NCBI RefSeq assembly: GCF_018275325.1
Contig: NZ_JAGVQR010000001.1
Coordinates: 930,001 to 994,000, forward strand
Length of the DNA: 64,000 nt
Origin: Nocardioides palaemonis
GTDB taxonomy: Bacteria; Actinomycetota; Actinomycetes; Propionibacteriales; Nocardioidaceae
Direction: 5' to 3'
Part shown: in pieces, positions 1 to 8,507 of the stretch
Layout of the letters: every line of letters begins with the position of its first letter
Numbering within the stretch: position 1 is the stretch's first letter
Position numbers and translations under genes: made by a program
Notes under the pieces: model-generated
What the model was told of the DNA's origin: nothing
What the model saw: the letters and a program-made list of their open reading frames with translations, nothing else
Database searches by the model: none

Positions 1-780
1 TTCTTGCCGAAGCTGTTGTTGTTCCTGATCATTCTGATTGTCGGGATCATCATCGCCAAGAGCATCGCCAAGGCGCTCAGCGCGCTGCTGGAGAAGGTGG
101 GCTTCGACAAGGCTGTGGAGCGCGGTGGTGTGAAGAAGGCGCTGGCGAACTCCAAGATGGATGCCAGCGACGTCGTCGCCAAGCTCATCTACTACACGCT
201 GATGCTGTTCGTGCTGCAGCTCGCGTTCGGTGTCTTCGGGCCCAACCCGATCAGCGACTTGATCACGCAGGTCATCACGTTCCTGCCGAGTTTGATCGTG
301 GCCATCATCATCATCGTGGTCGCCTCCGCGATCGCCGCCGCGGTCAAGGTACTCATCGAAGGCACCCTGGGAGGCCTGTCGTACGGCACGGTCTTGGCCA
401 ACATCGCCTCGATCTTCATCCTGTTCCTCGGTGTCGTCGCGGCCCTGAACCAGATCGGCGTGGCCACCACCGTCACGCTCCCGGTCCTGATCGCCATCCT
501 GGCCGCCGTCGTCGGCGTGATCGTCGTTGGTGTCGGCGGGGGACTCATCAAGCCCATGCAGCAGCGCTGGGAGGGCTACCTGACCAAGGCCGAGGAGGAG
601 GCACCGCGGATCAAGCAGGAGGCAGCCAACGCTCCGAGCGTCAGGGACCAGGCCCGACAGGCCAAGGACCAGGCGCAGCAGAAGCTGCAGTCCACCGACT
701 CCACCGGCTCGACGACCGGTGCCACCAGCTACGACACCCAGTACAGCGACCCGAACCCCCGGGGCACCTCGCAGTACTGA
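1..780 (+). CDS. Integral membrane protein with conserved TM-helix (MscS-associated type), 5' end outside window
   Basis: The reading frame is open to the left edge, so the N-terminus is probably missing; the first usable codon is a TTG at 4. The visible 258 residues hold about four hydrophobic segments (roughly 3-20, 60-80, 90-115, 130-180), then a basic, Gln/Ala-rich soluble tail ending in a Ser/Thr/Gly-rich stretch. The alternation of long Ile/Val/Leu helices with short amphipathic links resembles the conserved TM-helix domain of small mechanosensitive-channel-like actinobacterial proteins. No MscS beta domain is visible, so channel activity is only an inference. A GC-rich hairpin follows the stop, and the next gene is a stress-type PRC-barrel protein. 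Confidence 0.6.
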   Translation, partial: FLPKLLLFLIILIVGIIIAKSIAKALSALLEKVGFDKAVERGGVKKALANSKMDASDVVAKLIYYTLMLFVLQLAFGVFGPNPISDLITQVITFLPSLIVAIIIIVVASAIAAAVKVLIEGTLGGLSYGTVLANIASIFILFLGVVAALNQIGVATTVTLPVLIAILAAVVGVIVVGVGGGLIKPMQQRWEGYLTKAEEEAPRIKQEAANAPSVRDQARQAKDQAQQKLQSTDSTGSTTGATSYDTQYSDPNPRGTSQY

Positions 781-793
781 ACCGGACTGGTTC

Positions 794-837
794 GAGTCCG
801 GGCCCGCCATATACGGCGAACGGCGCGGCCCGGGCTC
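794..837 (+). terminator. GC-rich hairpin downstream of the membrane protein gene
   Basis: Eleven-base arms (GAGTCCGGGCC at 794 and GGCCCGGGCTC at 827) pair with one mismatch, 14 bases after the stop codon. There is no T-run, as is common for actinobacterial terminators. Confidence 0.4.
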
Positions 838-959
838 GAACCCCCGACAGTTCTATAACCAGTCGTCCGGCGTTCGCCGCGACTCGAACCGCTTCCGGCG
901 ACACCATCCGGTACCGCTGCCCACATCATTTCAGTCAGTTCTCGTGAAGGAGAAAGCTC

Positions 960-1811
960 ATGCTCACCACGGACCAAGCCCAGCAGCTGCTCAGCAACGG
1001 CGGCAACGTGTTGGATTCTGACGGCAAGAAGATCGGATCGATCGACCAGATCTTCCTCGACGATCAGAGCGGTCAGCCCGAGTGGGTCACGACCAAGACC
1101 GGCATGTTCGGTGGTGGCGAGTCGTTCGTGCCGCTGCGCGGTGCCGAGGTGGTCGGGGACGATATCGAGGTGCCGTACGACAAGGACAAGGTCAAGGACG
1201 CCCCTCGCATCGAGGGAGCCGACTCCCACCTCAGCGAGGAGGAAGAGGACGAGCTGTACACCTACTACGGCCTCGGGGACTCCGACTCCTACCAGTCGTT
1301 TAGCGACGTCGACGCACGCATCGCAGGCGACTCAGGCGACGATGATCGGGACCGGCCGACTTCGGCGGAGACGGAGGCTGAGGCGGAGATGACGCGCTCG
1401 GAGGAGCAGCTCAACGTATCCACCGAGACCCACCAGACTGGCCGCGCCCGACTGCGGAAGTTCATCGTGACCGAGAACGTCACCACGACCGTCCCGGTCA
1501 GTCACGAAGAGGTCCGCCTCGAGCGTGAGCCGATCACCGACGCCGAAGCAGGCGACGCCGTCACCGACGGAGAGCTGTCGTCCGAGGACCATGACGTGGT
1601 GCTCACTGAGGAGCGGGTAGTGGTGTCCAAGGAGACCGTGCCCGTGGAGCGCGTCCGCGTCGACAAGCAGACCGTCACCGAGCAAGAGCAGGTCAGCGAG
1701 GAGGTCCGCAAGGAGCAGATCGAGCTCGACGAGGACTCCTCGACGGACCTCGACGCCCGCGACGACATCGACGACCACGACGACCAGGACGCCCACGAGT
1801 CGCGGGGCTGA
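960..1811 (+). CDS. PRC-barrel and DUF2382 (YsnF/AvaK) domain stress protein
   Basis: The 283-residue protein starts at an ATG with AAGGAG eight bases upstream. Residues 1-110 form a PRC-barrel-like domain (VLDSDGKKIGSIDQIFLDD, then EWVTTKTGMFGGGESFVPL). Residues 150-260 form a DUF2382 domain: charged repeats such as LRKFIVTENVTTTVPVSHEE followed by EERVVVSKETVPVERVRVDK. The C-terminus is a very acidic Asp/Glu/His tail. This pairing is common in actinobacteria and is usually linked to general stress or desiccation responses; the molecular role is not known. Its neighbours are envelope-associated genes, which fits a stress regulon. Confidence 0.8.
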   Translation: MLTTDQAQQLLSNGGNVLDSDGKKIGSIDQIFLDDQSGQPEWVTTKTGMFGGGESFVPLRGAEVVGDDIEVPYDKDKVKDAPRIEGADSHLSEEEEDELYTYYGLGDSDSYQSFSDVDARIAGDSGDDDRDRPTSAETEAEAEMTRSEEQLNVSTETHQTGRARLRKFIVTENVTTTVPVSHEEVRLEREPITDAEAGDAVTDGELSSEDHDVVLTEERVVVSKETVPVERVRVDKQTVTEQEQVSEEVRKEQIELDEDSSTDLDARDDIDDHDDQDAHESRG

Positions 1812-2241
1812 GCTGCACCCGACATCCGTATCCGAGGAGCGGATGGGGGCGGGCGGCGGAATCCTTACGCGGCATGTCGCTCCGGCCGCCCCGGATGCGG
1901 CACCCGGCCCCAGCTTGGGTCCTGCGGGATTGGGCACCGGTTCCCACCCAAACCGTGTCTCCCTGCTCGGCGCTCGCGACGGCGGTGGGCCCGCATCCGA
2001 ACTGCGGGCCAGTGGACAGCGGCGGGTAGGTGCCCATGCCTGCCCGCCGCGCCCCCACGTGCACGGTGACCGCGCACCACAGCGGGCACTGCGGTCGGGG
2101 CACTGCGGTCGGGCACTGTGAATGCGGGTAGGGGGTGTGCGGGCTCGACGTGCGTGGGTTCGGGTCTTTTCTGCCCTCGGATTGATGGCTGGGCGCCGGT
2201 GGTCAGCGGACGATAATCTCCCTGCGACGAGAGGACACCCA
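1812..2241. other. Intergenic stretch with short degenerate repeats
   Basis: I see no credible gene in these 430 bases. Near the right end the unit GGGCACTGCGGTC is repeated imperfectly about three times (about 2083-2120), just before the TetR-type gene. Confidence 0.4.
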
Positions 2242-2976
2242 ATGCCACCGACTGACCAGGTTCCGGATGCGGACGCTGCGCTTGTCGACGGTGAGGCGCC
2301 GCCGTCGGCGCGGGTGCGGTTGGACCGTGATCGCATCGTCGCCGCGGCCATCGACTTCATCGACGCTAATGGGTTGCCGAACCTCACGATGCGCCGCCTC
2401 GGTGAGCGGCTGGGGGTGGAGGCCATGGCGCTGTATCGCTACGTGCCGGGCAAGGAGGACCTGCTCGACGCGGTCGTGGAGTCACTGGTGATGTCCATGG
2501 CTGATGATGAGGACGTCCTCTCTGAACCCTCGGGCGGGTGGCAGGACTTCCTCCAGCGTCTGGCCCACGGGGTACGCCGTGTCGCGTTGCAGCATCCGAA
2601 GGTGTTTCCGCTGATCGCGTCCAGGCCGCCCGAAGCCCCGTGGCTGCGCCCGCCGTTGCGCAGCATCGACTGGGTGGAGCTGTTCCTTGACGGGCTGATC
2701 TCGGAGGGCTTCAGCGACGACGCGGCCGTCGCCGGCTATCGGGCCTTCTCCAGCTTCCTGCTAGGACATCTGCTCCTCGAGGTCGCCAGCCACGGCGCCG
2801 ACGTCGGGCCGCTTGACGTCATCGACGATGGCTCACCCAACTACGCGGATCTCAGCGAAGCTCCCACCGTGAAACGCCTACGCGCGGCGCTGTCGGAGGA
2901 CCACGCGGCTGTGGAGTTCGAGGAAGCGCTGGAGAACCTCCTCGAGCGTATGGCTTTGCTACGCGGCGGGAACTAG
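2242..2976 (+). CDS. TetR/AcrR family transcriptional regulator
   Basis: The start is the ATG at 2242, with GAGAGG nine bases upstream; an in-frame ATG at 2122 would add a 40-residue tail unlike the family. The 244-residue product has an N-terminal TetR DNA-binding domain: IVAAAIDFIDANG forms helix 1 and LTMRRLGERLGVEAMALYRY the helix-turn-helix (about 46-66). The remainder resembles the TetR_C ligand/dimer domain (WLRPPLRSIDWVELFLDGL). It stands alone in a cluster of membrane-stress genes. Its target could be itself or the downstream YtxH/BrkB-type genes; no operator was recognised. Confidence 0.85.
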   Translation: MPPTDQVPDADAALVDGEAPPSARVRLDRDRIVAAAIDFIDANGLPNLTMRRLGERLGVEAMALYRYVPGKEDLLDAVVESLVMSMADDEDVLSEPSGGWQDFLQRLAHGVRRVALQHPKVFPLIASRPPEAPWLRPPLRSIDWVELFLDGLISEGFSDDAAVAGYRAFSSFLLGHLLLEVASHGADVGPLDVIDDGSPNYADLSEAPTVKRLRAALSEDHAAVEFEEALENLLERMALLRGGN

Positions 2977-3162
2977 CCCATCCAGCAGGGGCCCCAGGTG
3001 CCGGTTGGTCCTAACCGACACCCACGCCCGCGAGGGGGGCGAGGTGATTGTCTTGTGCTGTCTCGACACAACCTGCATGCTTACTACGTAAACTTGGCGG
3101 GCCCCCGCGGTGCATTCGCCGTACCACTGGGGTCGATCGCCCGCCCGTTCGAGGAGATGCGC

Positions 3163-3360
3163 GTGAAATTCAAACTCGTTCTGCTGATCGGTGGAGCCAT
3201 CGGATACGTGCTGGGCACCCGTGACGGCCGCCGACGCTACGAGCAGGTCAAACACCAGGCCGAGCGCCTGTGGCAGCACCCCGATGTGCAGACGAGACTT
3301 GGCGAAGTTGACCAACGCCCTTCTCCGCCGAGCAGCGCGGAGGATGAGCTCGATGATTGA
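3163..3360 (+). CDS. Small YtxH-like membrane-anchored protein
   Basis: A short protein of 65 residues with one N-terminal hydrophobic segment (KLVLLIGGAIGYVLGTRDGR) followed by a basic/amphipathic tail (RRRYEQVKHQAERLWQHPDV). This is the usual layout of actinobacterial YtxH-like proteins. I chose GTG at 3163 because GAGGAG lies six bases upstream; ATG at 3157 and an ATG at 2998 are in frame but fit the family less well. The stop overlaps the TTG start of the next open frame. Confidence 0.6.
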   Translation: MKFKLVLLIGGAIGYVLGTRDGRRRYEQVKHQAERLWQHPDVQTRLGEVDQRPSPPSSAEDELDD

Positions 3361-3641
3361 ACCCGACGGCATCACGACCCGCCCAACCAGCGAGTACTCG
3401 ACCGGGGGATCTGATCAGCAAGCGCTCGGAGCAGTCCGCGTCGTTCGTCCGCTACGAACTGCAGGCCGAGACCGAGACGCCCCGCCAGGCTATCGGCCAC
3501 ATCGGCCACATCGGCCACACCGGCCACACCGGCCACACCGGCCACACCGGCGAGACCGTCAGGGGTCTGGCCGCGAAGGCCGACGTGAAGCCTCGGCTCG
3601 GCGCGCAGGCCGACGAGAGCAGCGTCCCCACAACACCGTGA
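3357..3641 (+). pseudogene. Collapsed fusion of holin-like (DUF1469) and DUF3618-like fragments around a 9-bp repeat
   Basis: The 94-codon frame starts at TTG, overlapping the preceding stop. Its first part (RPGDLISKRSEQSASFVRYELQ) resembles the N-terminus of phage-holin/DUF1469 proteins, which should continue into membrane helices but do not. The middle is a Gly-His-Ile/Thr repeat encoded by the 9-bp tandem repeat. The end (ETVRGLAAKADVKPRLGAQ) resembles the core of DUF3618 proteins. In relatives these two are usually separate neighbouring genes, so this looks like an in-frame deletion that joined their remnants. It could still be expressed; assignment rests on short motifs only. Confidence 0.45.
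3492..3551. repeat. 9-bp in-frame tandem repeat, about 6.5 copies
   Basis: Three copies of ATCGGCCAC are followed by three of ACCGGCCAC and a partial copy. The array encodes Gly-His-Ile then Gly-His-Thr triplets, and copy-number change would keep the frame. Confidence 0.9.
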
Positions 3642-3747
3642 GCGACGGTCACGGCAACCTGCGCGCATCGCCGATCGTGGGAGCAGCGGTGCTACCAGTG
3701 GGGTTCGTGTGCGTCCTCGGGCTGCAGGTGGGGCGGGGCGGGCGTCG

Positions 3748-4815
3748 ATGAGCGAGACGACCGTTGCGCGTGCGTCCGCGCCAGATCCTGACGCCGAGGT
3801 GAAACCGGACTCGATCACCGACGTCAAGAAGGCGTCCTGGGGCTATATCCTGCGCAAGACGATCCGCGAGTTCTCCAAGGACCAGTGCACCGACATCGCC
3901 GCGGCGCTGACCTACTACTCCGTGCTGGCGCTGTTCCCGGCCGTGATCGCGCTGGTCTCGATCGTCGGCCTGGTCGGCGACGGCCCCAAGACTGTCCAGA
4001 CCCTGCTCGACATCGTGAGCCAAGTAGGGGGCGCGTCGATCGCCGACACTCTCAGCGGCCCGCTGTCATCGGTCAGTCAGGCCCCCCGGGCCGGCATGGC
4101 ACTGGTCCTCGGGCTGGCCTCCGCGTTGTGGTCAGCCTCAGGGTACGTCGGAGCGTTCGGGCGTGCCATGAACCGGATGTACGAGATCGGTGAGGGCCGC
4201 CCGATCTGGAAGCTCCGGCCATTGCTGCTGCTCGTCACGCTGATCACGGTGGTGCTGGTCGCGCTGGTCGCACTGGCGCTGGTCGTCAGCGGCCCGCTTG
4301 CCCAAGCAGTCGGGGATGCGATCGGGCTCGGTTCCGCCGCGGTGCTGGCGTGGAACATCGCCAAATGGCCCGCAATCTTGGCGGTCGTGGTCCTTATCGT
4401 GGCATTGCTCTACTACGCCACCCCGAACATCCAGCAGCCCAAATTCCGCTGGATCAGCGTCGGAGCGCTGGTCGCGATCGTGGCATGGATCATTGCGTCC
4501 GTGGCGTTCGGCTTCTACATCTCCACGTTCTCCAACTACAACAAAACCTACGGCTCCCTGGCCGGGGTGATCGTGTTCCTGCTCTGGCTGTGGCTCACCA
4601 ACCTCGCCCTGCTCTTCGGCGCAGAGCTGGACTCCGAACTCGAACGAGGCCGGGAACTTCAAGCCGGTATCGCTGCGGAACGGACGGTCCAACTACCGCC
4701 ACGCGACACCAGACAAACCGAGAAAGCCCGGCAGAAGGAACGCCAAGACATCGAGCGTGGCCGCGCCCTGCGCCGAAGCCGGGGCGAGCACGACGATCCC
4801 GAGGAGGACGACTGA
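3748..4815 (+). CDS. YihY/virulence factor BrkB family membrane protein
   Basis: The 355-residue product starts at ATG 3748 after a G-rich stretch. An N-terminal cytoplasmic segment is followed by six predicted membrane segments, starting with the family signature ALTYYSVLALFPAVIALVSI, and including SGYVGAFGRAMNRMY, LLYYATPNIQQPKFRW and YGSLAGVIVFLLWLWLTNLALL. The C-terminus is charged and probably cytoplasmic. BrkB-type proteins are of uncertain function; the old RNase BN assignment is not supported for the family. It sits with YtxH-like and small membrane genes, an arrangement common in actinobacterial stress clusters. Confidence 0.85.
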   Translation: MSETTVARASAPDPDAEVKPDSITDVKKASWGYILRKTIREFSKDQCTDIAAALTYYSVLALFPAVIALVSIVGLVGDGPKTVQTLLDIVSQVGGASIADTLSGPLSSVSQAPRAGMALVLGLASALWSASGYVGAFGRAMNRMYEIGEGRPIWKLRPLLLLVTLITVVLVALVALALVVSGPLAQAVGDAIGLGSAAVLAWNIAKWPAILAVVVLIVALLYYATPNIQQPKFRWISVGALVAIVAWIIASVAFGFYISTFSNYNKTYGSLAGVIVFLLWLWLTNLALLFGAELDSELERGRELQAGIAAERTVQLPPRDTRQTEKARQKERQDIERGRALRRSRGEHDDPEEDD

Positions 4816-4816
4816 C

Positions 4817-5014
4817 GTGCCCCCGACCCAGCACATGCGCCCATCCCCGCACGAACGGAGCCGCGAACGGAGCCGCAAACCGAGCCACTCCCGCCCCGGC
4901 GCGGTCCTCAGCAGCATCGTGGCAGGCATCGCCGCTGTTGCGCTGCTCAAGCAGATGTCGAGGGTATGGAAGGACACCCGGTCGAGAAGAAACCAATCGT
5001 CTCGGCAAGCCTAG
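4817..5014 (+). CDS. Small DUF4235-like membrane protein
   Basis: GTG at 4817 lies one base after the BrkB-type stop and is preceded by GAGGAGG, so the gene is probably translationally coupled. The 65 residues are a basic Arg/Ser/Pro-rich N-terminus, one hydrophobic helix (AVLSSIVAGIAAVALLKQM) and a short basic end. The position and helix-then-RVWK layout recall DUF4235 proteins, but the match is weak. Confidence 0.5.
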   Translation: MPPTQHMRPSPHERSRERSRKPSHSRPGAVLSSIVAGIAAVALLKQMSRVWKDTRSRRNQSSRQA

Positions 5015-5100
5015 GTACGAGCGCCATCACAAGGTGGCGAGGTGAACCCTCGTGAGCCAGCGGGCGTGAAAGGGCGGGCGAGGCCCCAGGTCCCCCCAAC

Positions 5101-5139
5101 GGTTGCGGGTCTCGGTTGCGGGTCTCGGTTGCGAGTCGC
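5101..5139. repeat. 13-bp tandem repeat, three copies
   Basis: GGTTGCGGGTCTC occurs twice in tandem and a third time with two changes, in the 270-base gap between the DUF4235-like gene and the next small membrane gene. No gene is visible in that gap. Confidence 0.8.
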
Positions 5140-5288
5140 GGGTGTGGGCGCGTAGTGGGCTCGACCGGGCTCCACTACCCACCGGGGTGTCCTTCGCGCC
5201 ACCAGACAATTGCACGAACGCCCCTTGCGTCAGTCGCGTGGACGCGCGATGGTTTACAACGTAAGTTCTCTCCCAAGGACGGCCTGCC

Positions 5289-5480
5289 GTGACAACTAGT
5301 GCACCTGCTCCGCCGACCGCGGCGCGCAGCACCTGGGTACTGCTCACCCACCGCCACATCACCTGGCGCCAGGCCGGCGAAGGGTGGGCGGTGCTGCTCG
5401 CTGCGGGCGCATGCGTACTCGGTGTTGCGATCACGGCTAAGGCGGTACGCAGCGTGGCACGCTCCCGCACCTGGCACTGA
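5289..5480 (+). CDS. Small single-pass membrane protein, unknown function
   Basis: The 63-residue frame starts at GTG with AAGGA about eight bases upstream and ends two bases before the next ATG, so the two genes form an operon. A hydrophilic N-terminus (to about residue 28) leads into one hydrophobic segment (GWAVLLAAGACVLGVAITAK) and a short basic tail. I do not recognise the family. Confidence 0.5.
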   Translation: MTTSAPAPPTAARSTWVLLTHRHITWRQAGEGWAVLLAAGACVLGVAITAKAVRSVARSRTWH

Positions 5481-5482
5481 CG

Positions 5483-6220
5483 ATGACCAAGGAGACTGGC
5501 GCACCGATGAGCTGGTCGAGATGGCTGCGCGGGGTCGCGTGGTGCGGCGTGGGTGCGCTGTTCATCTCGATCCCTACGTGGGGAATGATACGAGTGATCG
5601 CGATGGTCGCTCCGCTGCTGCTGGCAGTAGCGATGACGGGCACCGTGTCAGCGTTGACCGACGCTCGCACCCACCCCGAACCCACCGCGGACGGAGGAAG
5701 CGCCTACGACTTTCATCAGGGTGCGTGGTGGTGTCTGATCGCCGCCGCGTGCGCGTCGGTAGTGCTGTGCGCAGCAGTAGTATCGCTCGTCTCGCCGAGT
5801 TGGGTGCTGGTGTGGCTTGGCGTGCTCGTGGCCACCACGCCGCCGGTGCTGCGGATGTCACTCCACTTCGTGGGACTCACCGGCGCCCCACATCGTCTCG
5901 CGGCGTCCGGCGGGCCTGGCGGGCCAATGCTAGGGGATCGGAGAGCGACTGATGCGCAGACAACCGTGGGAAGGGAGGCGCCTGATACATCGGGGTGCCA
6001 CGACGTCCGGGTCCTCGATCTGAACACGTCCGAGTTGTGCCGACTGTGGCGCGTCACGTTCTGGATGGTGCGAGACGTGCGCTCGCCGGCGCGAACGGTG
6101 GCCATCGTCGACCTACGCCAGGCCGTACTGGATGAGCTCGAGAGACGCCGCCCTGACGCGGTGAAATGCTGGCTGACGTCAGGCCGCGGCGAGGCCGACG
6201 GGCCAGCCCGCTACCTTTAA
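5483..6220 (+). CDS. Membrane protein of unknown function with a soluble C-terminal region
   Basis: The ATG lies two bases after the preceding stop. The 245 residues contain about four hydrophobic segments in the first 130 (including VIAMVAPLLLAVAMTGTVSA and WVLVWLGVLVATTPPVLRM), then a soluble part from residue 150. The C-terminal stretch LCRLWRVTFWMVRDV followed by LRQAVLDELERRRPDAV resembles a short helical domain seen in other actinobacterial hypothetical proteins that end in a LDELERR-type motif. Function unknown. Confidence 0.55.
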   Translation: MTKETGAPMSWSRWLRGVAWCGVGALFISIPTWGMIRVIAMVAPLLLAVAMTGTVSALTDARTHPEPTADGGSAYDFHQGAWWCLIAAACASVVLCAAVVSLVSPSWVLVWLGVLVATTPPVLRMSLHFVGLTGAPHRLAASGGPGGPMLGDRRATDAQTTVGREAPDTSGCHDVRVLDLNTSELCRLWRVTFWMVRDVRSPARTVAIVDLRQAVLDELERRRPDAVKCWLTSGRGEADGPARYL

Positions 6221-6292
6221 GTGAAGGTTGTCGACGAGCGCGATGCCGTCAGTCCTCGTCAACGTCGACGGTGACCGCCACCTGGTCGAGCC

Positions 6293-6343
6293 GATCCCGT
6301 ACTGGCACGCTCCACGAGCCGATGGGCTTGCGGAGCGACCCGG
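6293..6343. repeat. REP-like inverted pair
   Basis: Two oppositely oriented, diverged copies of the REP-like unit (core GGGTCGCTCCGCGAGCCCAT): a left copy ending CACGCTCCACGAGCC and a right copy GATGGGCTTGCGGAGCGACC. It lies just upstream of the GyrI-like gene. Confidence 0.65.
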
Positions 6344-6360
6344 CGCGAGATACTCGACCG

Positions 6361-6975
6361 GTGAAGGTCGACTTCAAGAAGTCGCACGACGCGTACCGCG
6401 CGCGTGCCGGCGAGTTCAGGGTCGTTGAGGTGCCCAGGATGAGGCACCTGATGATCGACGGTCGGGGCGACCCCAACACGTCCCAGAAGTACGCCGACGC
6501 CCTCGCATCCCTATACCCGGTGGCCTACGGATTGAAGTTCACCAGCAGGCGGGAACTCGATCGCGACTATGTCGTCCCTCCTCTAGAGGCGCTGTGGTGG
6601 GCCGCAGACATGACCTCCTTCACGTCCGCGCGCGATAAGTCCCAGTGGTGCTGGACCGCGATGATCATGACGCCTGACTGGCTCACGGAGCAGATGTTCG
6701 CTGACGCTGTGAGCGCGGCGGCCGCGAAGCAGCGCGGGGTGAGGCTTGAAGACGTACGGCTGGAGAGTCTCGAGGAGGGTCTCTGCGTGCAAACGTTGCA
6801 CGTCGGGTCCTACGACGATGAGGTCGACGTCCTGGCTGAGATGCACGGGCAGTTCGTTCCCGGTGCAGGTCTGCGGATGACCGGGAAGCACCACGAGATC
6901 TACCTCAGCGATGCGCGGCGGGTCGAGCCGTCGAGGCTGCGCACGATCTTGCGACAACCTGTCGAGCGGGCGTAG
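6361..6975 (+). CDS. GyrI-like small-molecule-binding domain protein
   Basis: The 204-residue protein is taken to start at GTG 6361 (VKVDFKKSHDAYRARAGEFR), just after a REP-like element; no strong ribosome binding site is visible. The motif VVEVPRMRHLMIDGRGDPN is characteristic of stand-alone GyrI-like proteins, and the C-terminal LRMTGKHHEIYLSDARRVEP fits the second half of that fold. Such proteins bind small hydrophobic molecules and some hydrolyse alkylating or cyclopropanoid toxins; no specific ligand can be proposed. It is transcribed alone. Confidence 0.75.
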   Translation: MKVDFKKSHDAYRARAGEFRVVEVPRMRHLMIDGRGDPNTSQKYADALASLYPVAYGLKFTSRRELDRDYVVPPLEALWWAADMTSFTSARDKSQWCWTAMIMTPDWLTEQMFADAVSAAAAKQRGVRLEDVRLESLEEGLCVQTLHVGSYDDEVDVLAEMHGQFVPGAGLRMTGKHHEIYLSDARRVEPSRLRTILRQPVERA

Positions 6976-7184
6976 CGGCTGCAGGGTGGGGCCGTGGGAT
7001 CCCCCACACGCTCGTCAGTCTTCCCGGCATCTCGACAGAAATATCGCCGAGGACCGCTAGCGCTTGCCGTCGTAACCAGGAGCTAGTGAGCGCCCGAAGG
7101 CCCGGCGGGAACCTTCGGTGAGATCTGGCCCAAGCCTCTCCACCTAAACGCCGGGACCAGTTCGGGATCCCGCAGCGGCTGCAG

Positions 7185-7622
7185 CTACACGGTGCCGAAT
7201 CGCACGACGTAGCGCCTCTGCCAGGGCGTCTCGACCGCCCGGCGGTCGTAGCGCTCGCGTACGAAGGCGACGGCATGATCGGCCGGTACGCCATCCAGCA
7301 CCGCAAGACAGGCGAGCGCAGTGCCTGTCCTGCCGCGCCCTCCGCTGCAAGCGACCTCGACTCGCTCGCGCCCAGCTCGACGCCACGCTTCACACAATGC
7401 GTCCCACGCGTCAGCCTTGTCGACAGGCAACCGCAAGTCCGGCCAACGAACCCAACGCTCTTCCCAGTCCATGGGCGGCGCCGGGGGCCTGCTCAAAAAG
7501 TAGAGCCCAAAGTCCGGAGACACACCACCCGGCACCGGCTGCCGCAGGCCACGGCCCCGGACCGTTCGACCGGACGGCAGACGAAGCACGCCTGGAGTGG
7601 TCGGGCACCAGGTTTGGGTCAC
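7185..7622 (-). CDS. Dual-specificity/tyrosine phosphatase-like protein
   Basis: I place the start at GTG 7622; the open frame extends upstream but with low-complexity residues. The 145-residue product carries the Cys-x5-Arg phosphatase loop (CSGGRGRTG) preceded by a hydrophobic strand (RVEVA), and an upstream Asp-rich region (VRWPDLRLPVDKADAW) that could supply the general acid. These are the hallmarks of the small tyrosine-phosphatase fold. The substrate is unknown. The unknown gene at 7697-8335 ends 74 bases upstream on the same strand, so the two may be cotranscribed. Confidence 0.7.
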   Translation of the reverse strand: MTQTWCPTTPGVLRLPSGRTVRGRGLRQPVPGGVSPDFGLYFLSRPPAPPMDWEERWVRWPDLRLPVDKADAWDALCEAWRRAGRERVEVACSGGRGRTGTALACLAVLDGVPADHAVAFVRERYDRRAVETPWQRRYVVRFGTV

Positions 7623-7696
7623 AGCCTCAGCGTATGCAGCGGACCGGCTCGTGGAGCGCGCCAGTGCAGGATCGGCTCGTGCCAGTCGACGCCGAG

Positions 7697-8335
7697 TCAC
7701 ACTCGTCGCGCAATCAGACTGTCGGGGTGTCCACCGACGACCTGTACGGCGGCTCCGCGCATCTGTTTCTCGATTCGAGGTCGCTCCGTTGGAACTGTGA
7801 GCCAAGAGTGGTACAGGCCTCGCAGTGTGGTGATCTGGTGACCATAGGGGTCGTCAGGAAGGCGGTAGGCGCCATACCAACAAACGCACGCCGACGCGAT
7901 GATGGGCGGGATCTCGTCGCGGACGAGCCGGCTCAGGTGCACGCGGTCGGCCAGCATGAGTGCGCCGACTCGACCCGGCGTTGCCACGAGTGTCCCCACC
8001 AGCTGATCGCGCAAACCCTCAACGGTTCCCTCCGAGGACGGGTCGGAGTCAGCGATAGCTGTGCGCAGCGGGCCACTCAGCCCCTCCTGAAGTTCGTCAC
8101 GGGCAATTGAAGGCAGCGCCGTCACGCCCGCTTCGGGCAGCAGCGTGTGAGCCGCTTGGAGTACCAGCGCTGCCCTTGCCGGCTGAGCCAGACGAGGGTC
8201 CACAAAGCTGACCCCGCGTCGGCGCGTCAGGTCCCGCCATACACCCTTCTCCAAGTTCAAGAGCATGCGCTCACGGTGCCACCCGCCGGCCAGTGGGCGC
8301 ATCAGGGAAGTCACCCAATCGGCTTCGGCGTTCAT
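7697..8335 (-). CDS. Unknown soluble protein, 212 residues
   Basis: The frame has a strong G/C third-position bias and ATG start at 8335, so it is probably a real gene, but no clear ribosome binding site is seen. The sequence is largely helical with no membrane segment, signal peptide or recognised motif; notable parts are EKGVWRDLTRRRGVSFVDPR and RDEIPPIIASACVCWYGAYR. It may be cotranscribed with the phosphatase-like gene. A REP-like pair lies just upstream. Confidence 0.45.
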   Translation of the reverse strand: MNAEADWVTSLMRPLAGGWHRERMLLNLEKGVWRDLTRRRGVSFVDPRLAQPARAALVLQAAHTLLPEAGVTALPSIARDELQEGLSGPLRTAIADSDPSSEGTVEGLRDQLVGTLVATPGRVGALMLADRVHLSRLVRDEIPPIIASACVCWYGAYRLPDDPYGHQITTLRGLYHSWLTVPTERPRIEKQMRGAAVQVVGGHPDSLIARRV

Positions 8336-8390
8336 GGAATGTGTCGCCAGAACCTCCCCCGAAGCACCTCGTCGTGGGTGTCTGCGACCC

Positions 8391-8456
8391 GGTACGGGAT
8401 GGGCTCGCGGAGCGTGCCGGTACGGGATCCCGTTCTGGTCACGCTCCGCGTGACGA
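8391..8456. repeat. REP-like inverted pair
   Basis: A reversed unit (GATGGGCTCGCGGAGCGTGC) is directly followed by a forward unit of the variant type (CGTTCTGGTCACGCTCCGCG). It fills the gap between two divergent or unrelated genes, without coding sequence. Confidence 0.75.
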
Positions 8457-8507
8457 CCCCGTTGCGATCACCGATTGCCCGCGACTGTTGTCAGTGGCAA
8501 CGCGCGG

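Noticed and set aside
22-780. Mechanosensitive channel function for the first gene
   Set aside because: Only transmembrane helices are visible, without the MscS beta domain, so the name was kept descriptive.
7641-7690. Another REP-like unit (GGCTCGTGGAGCGCGCCAGT)
   Set aside because: Too diverged from the core to count with confidence; it also lies just upstream of the phosphatase-like gene where similarity could be accidental.
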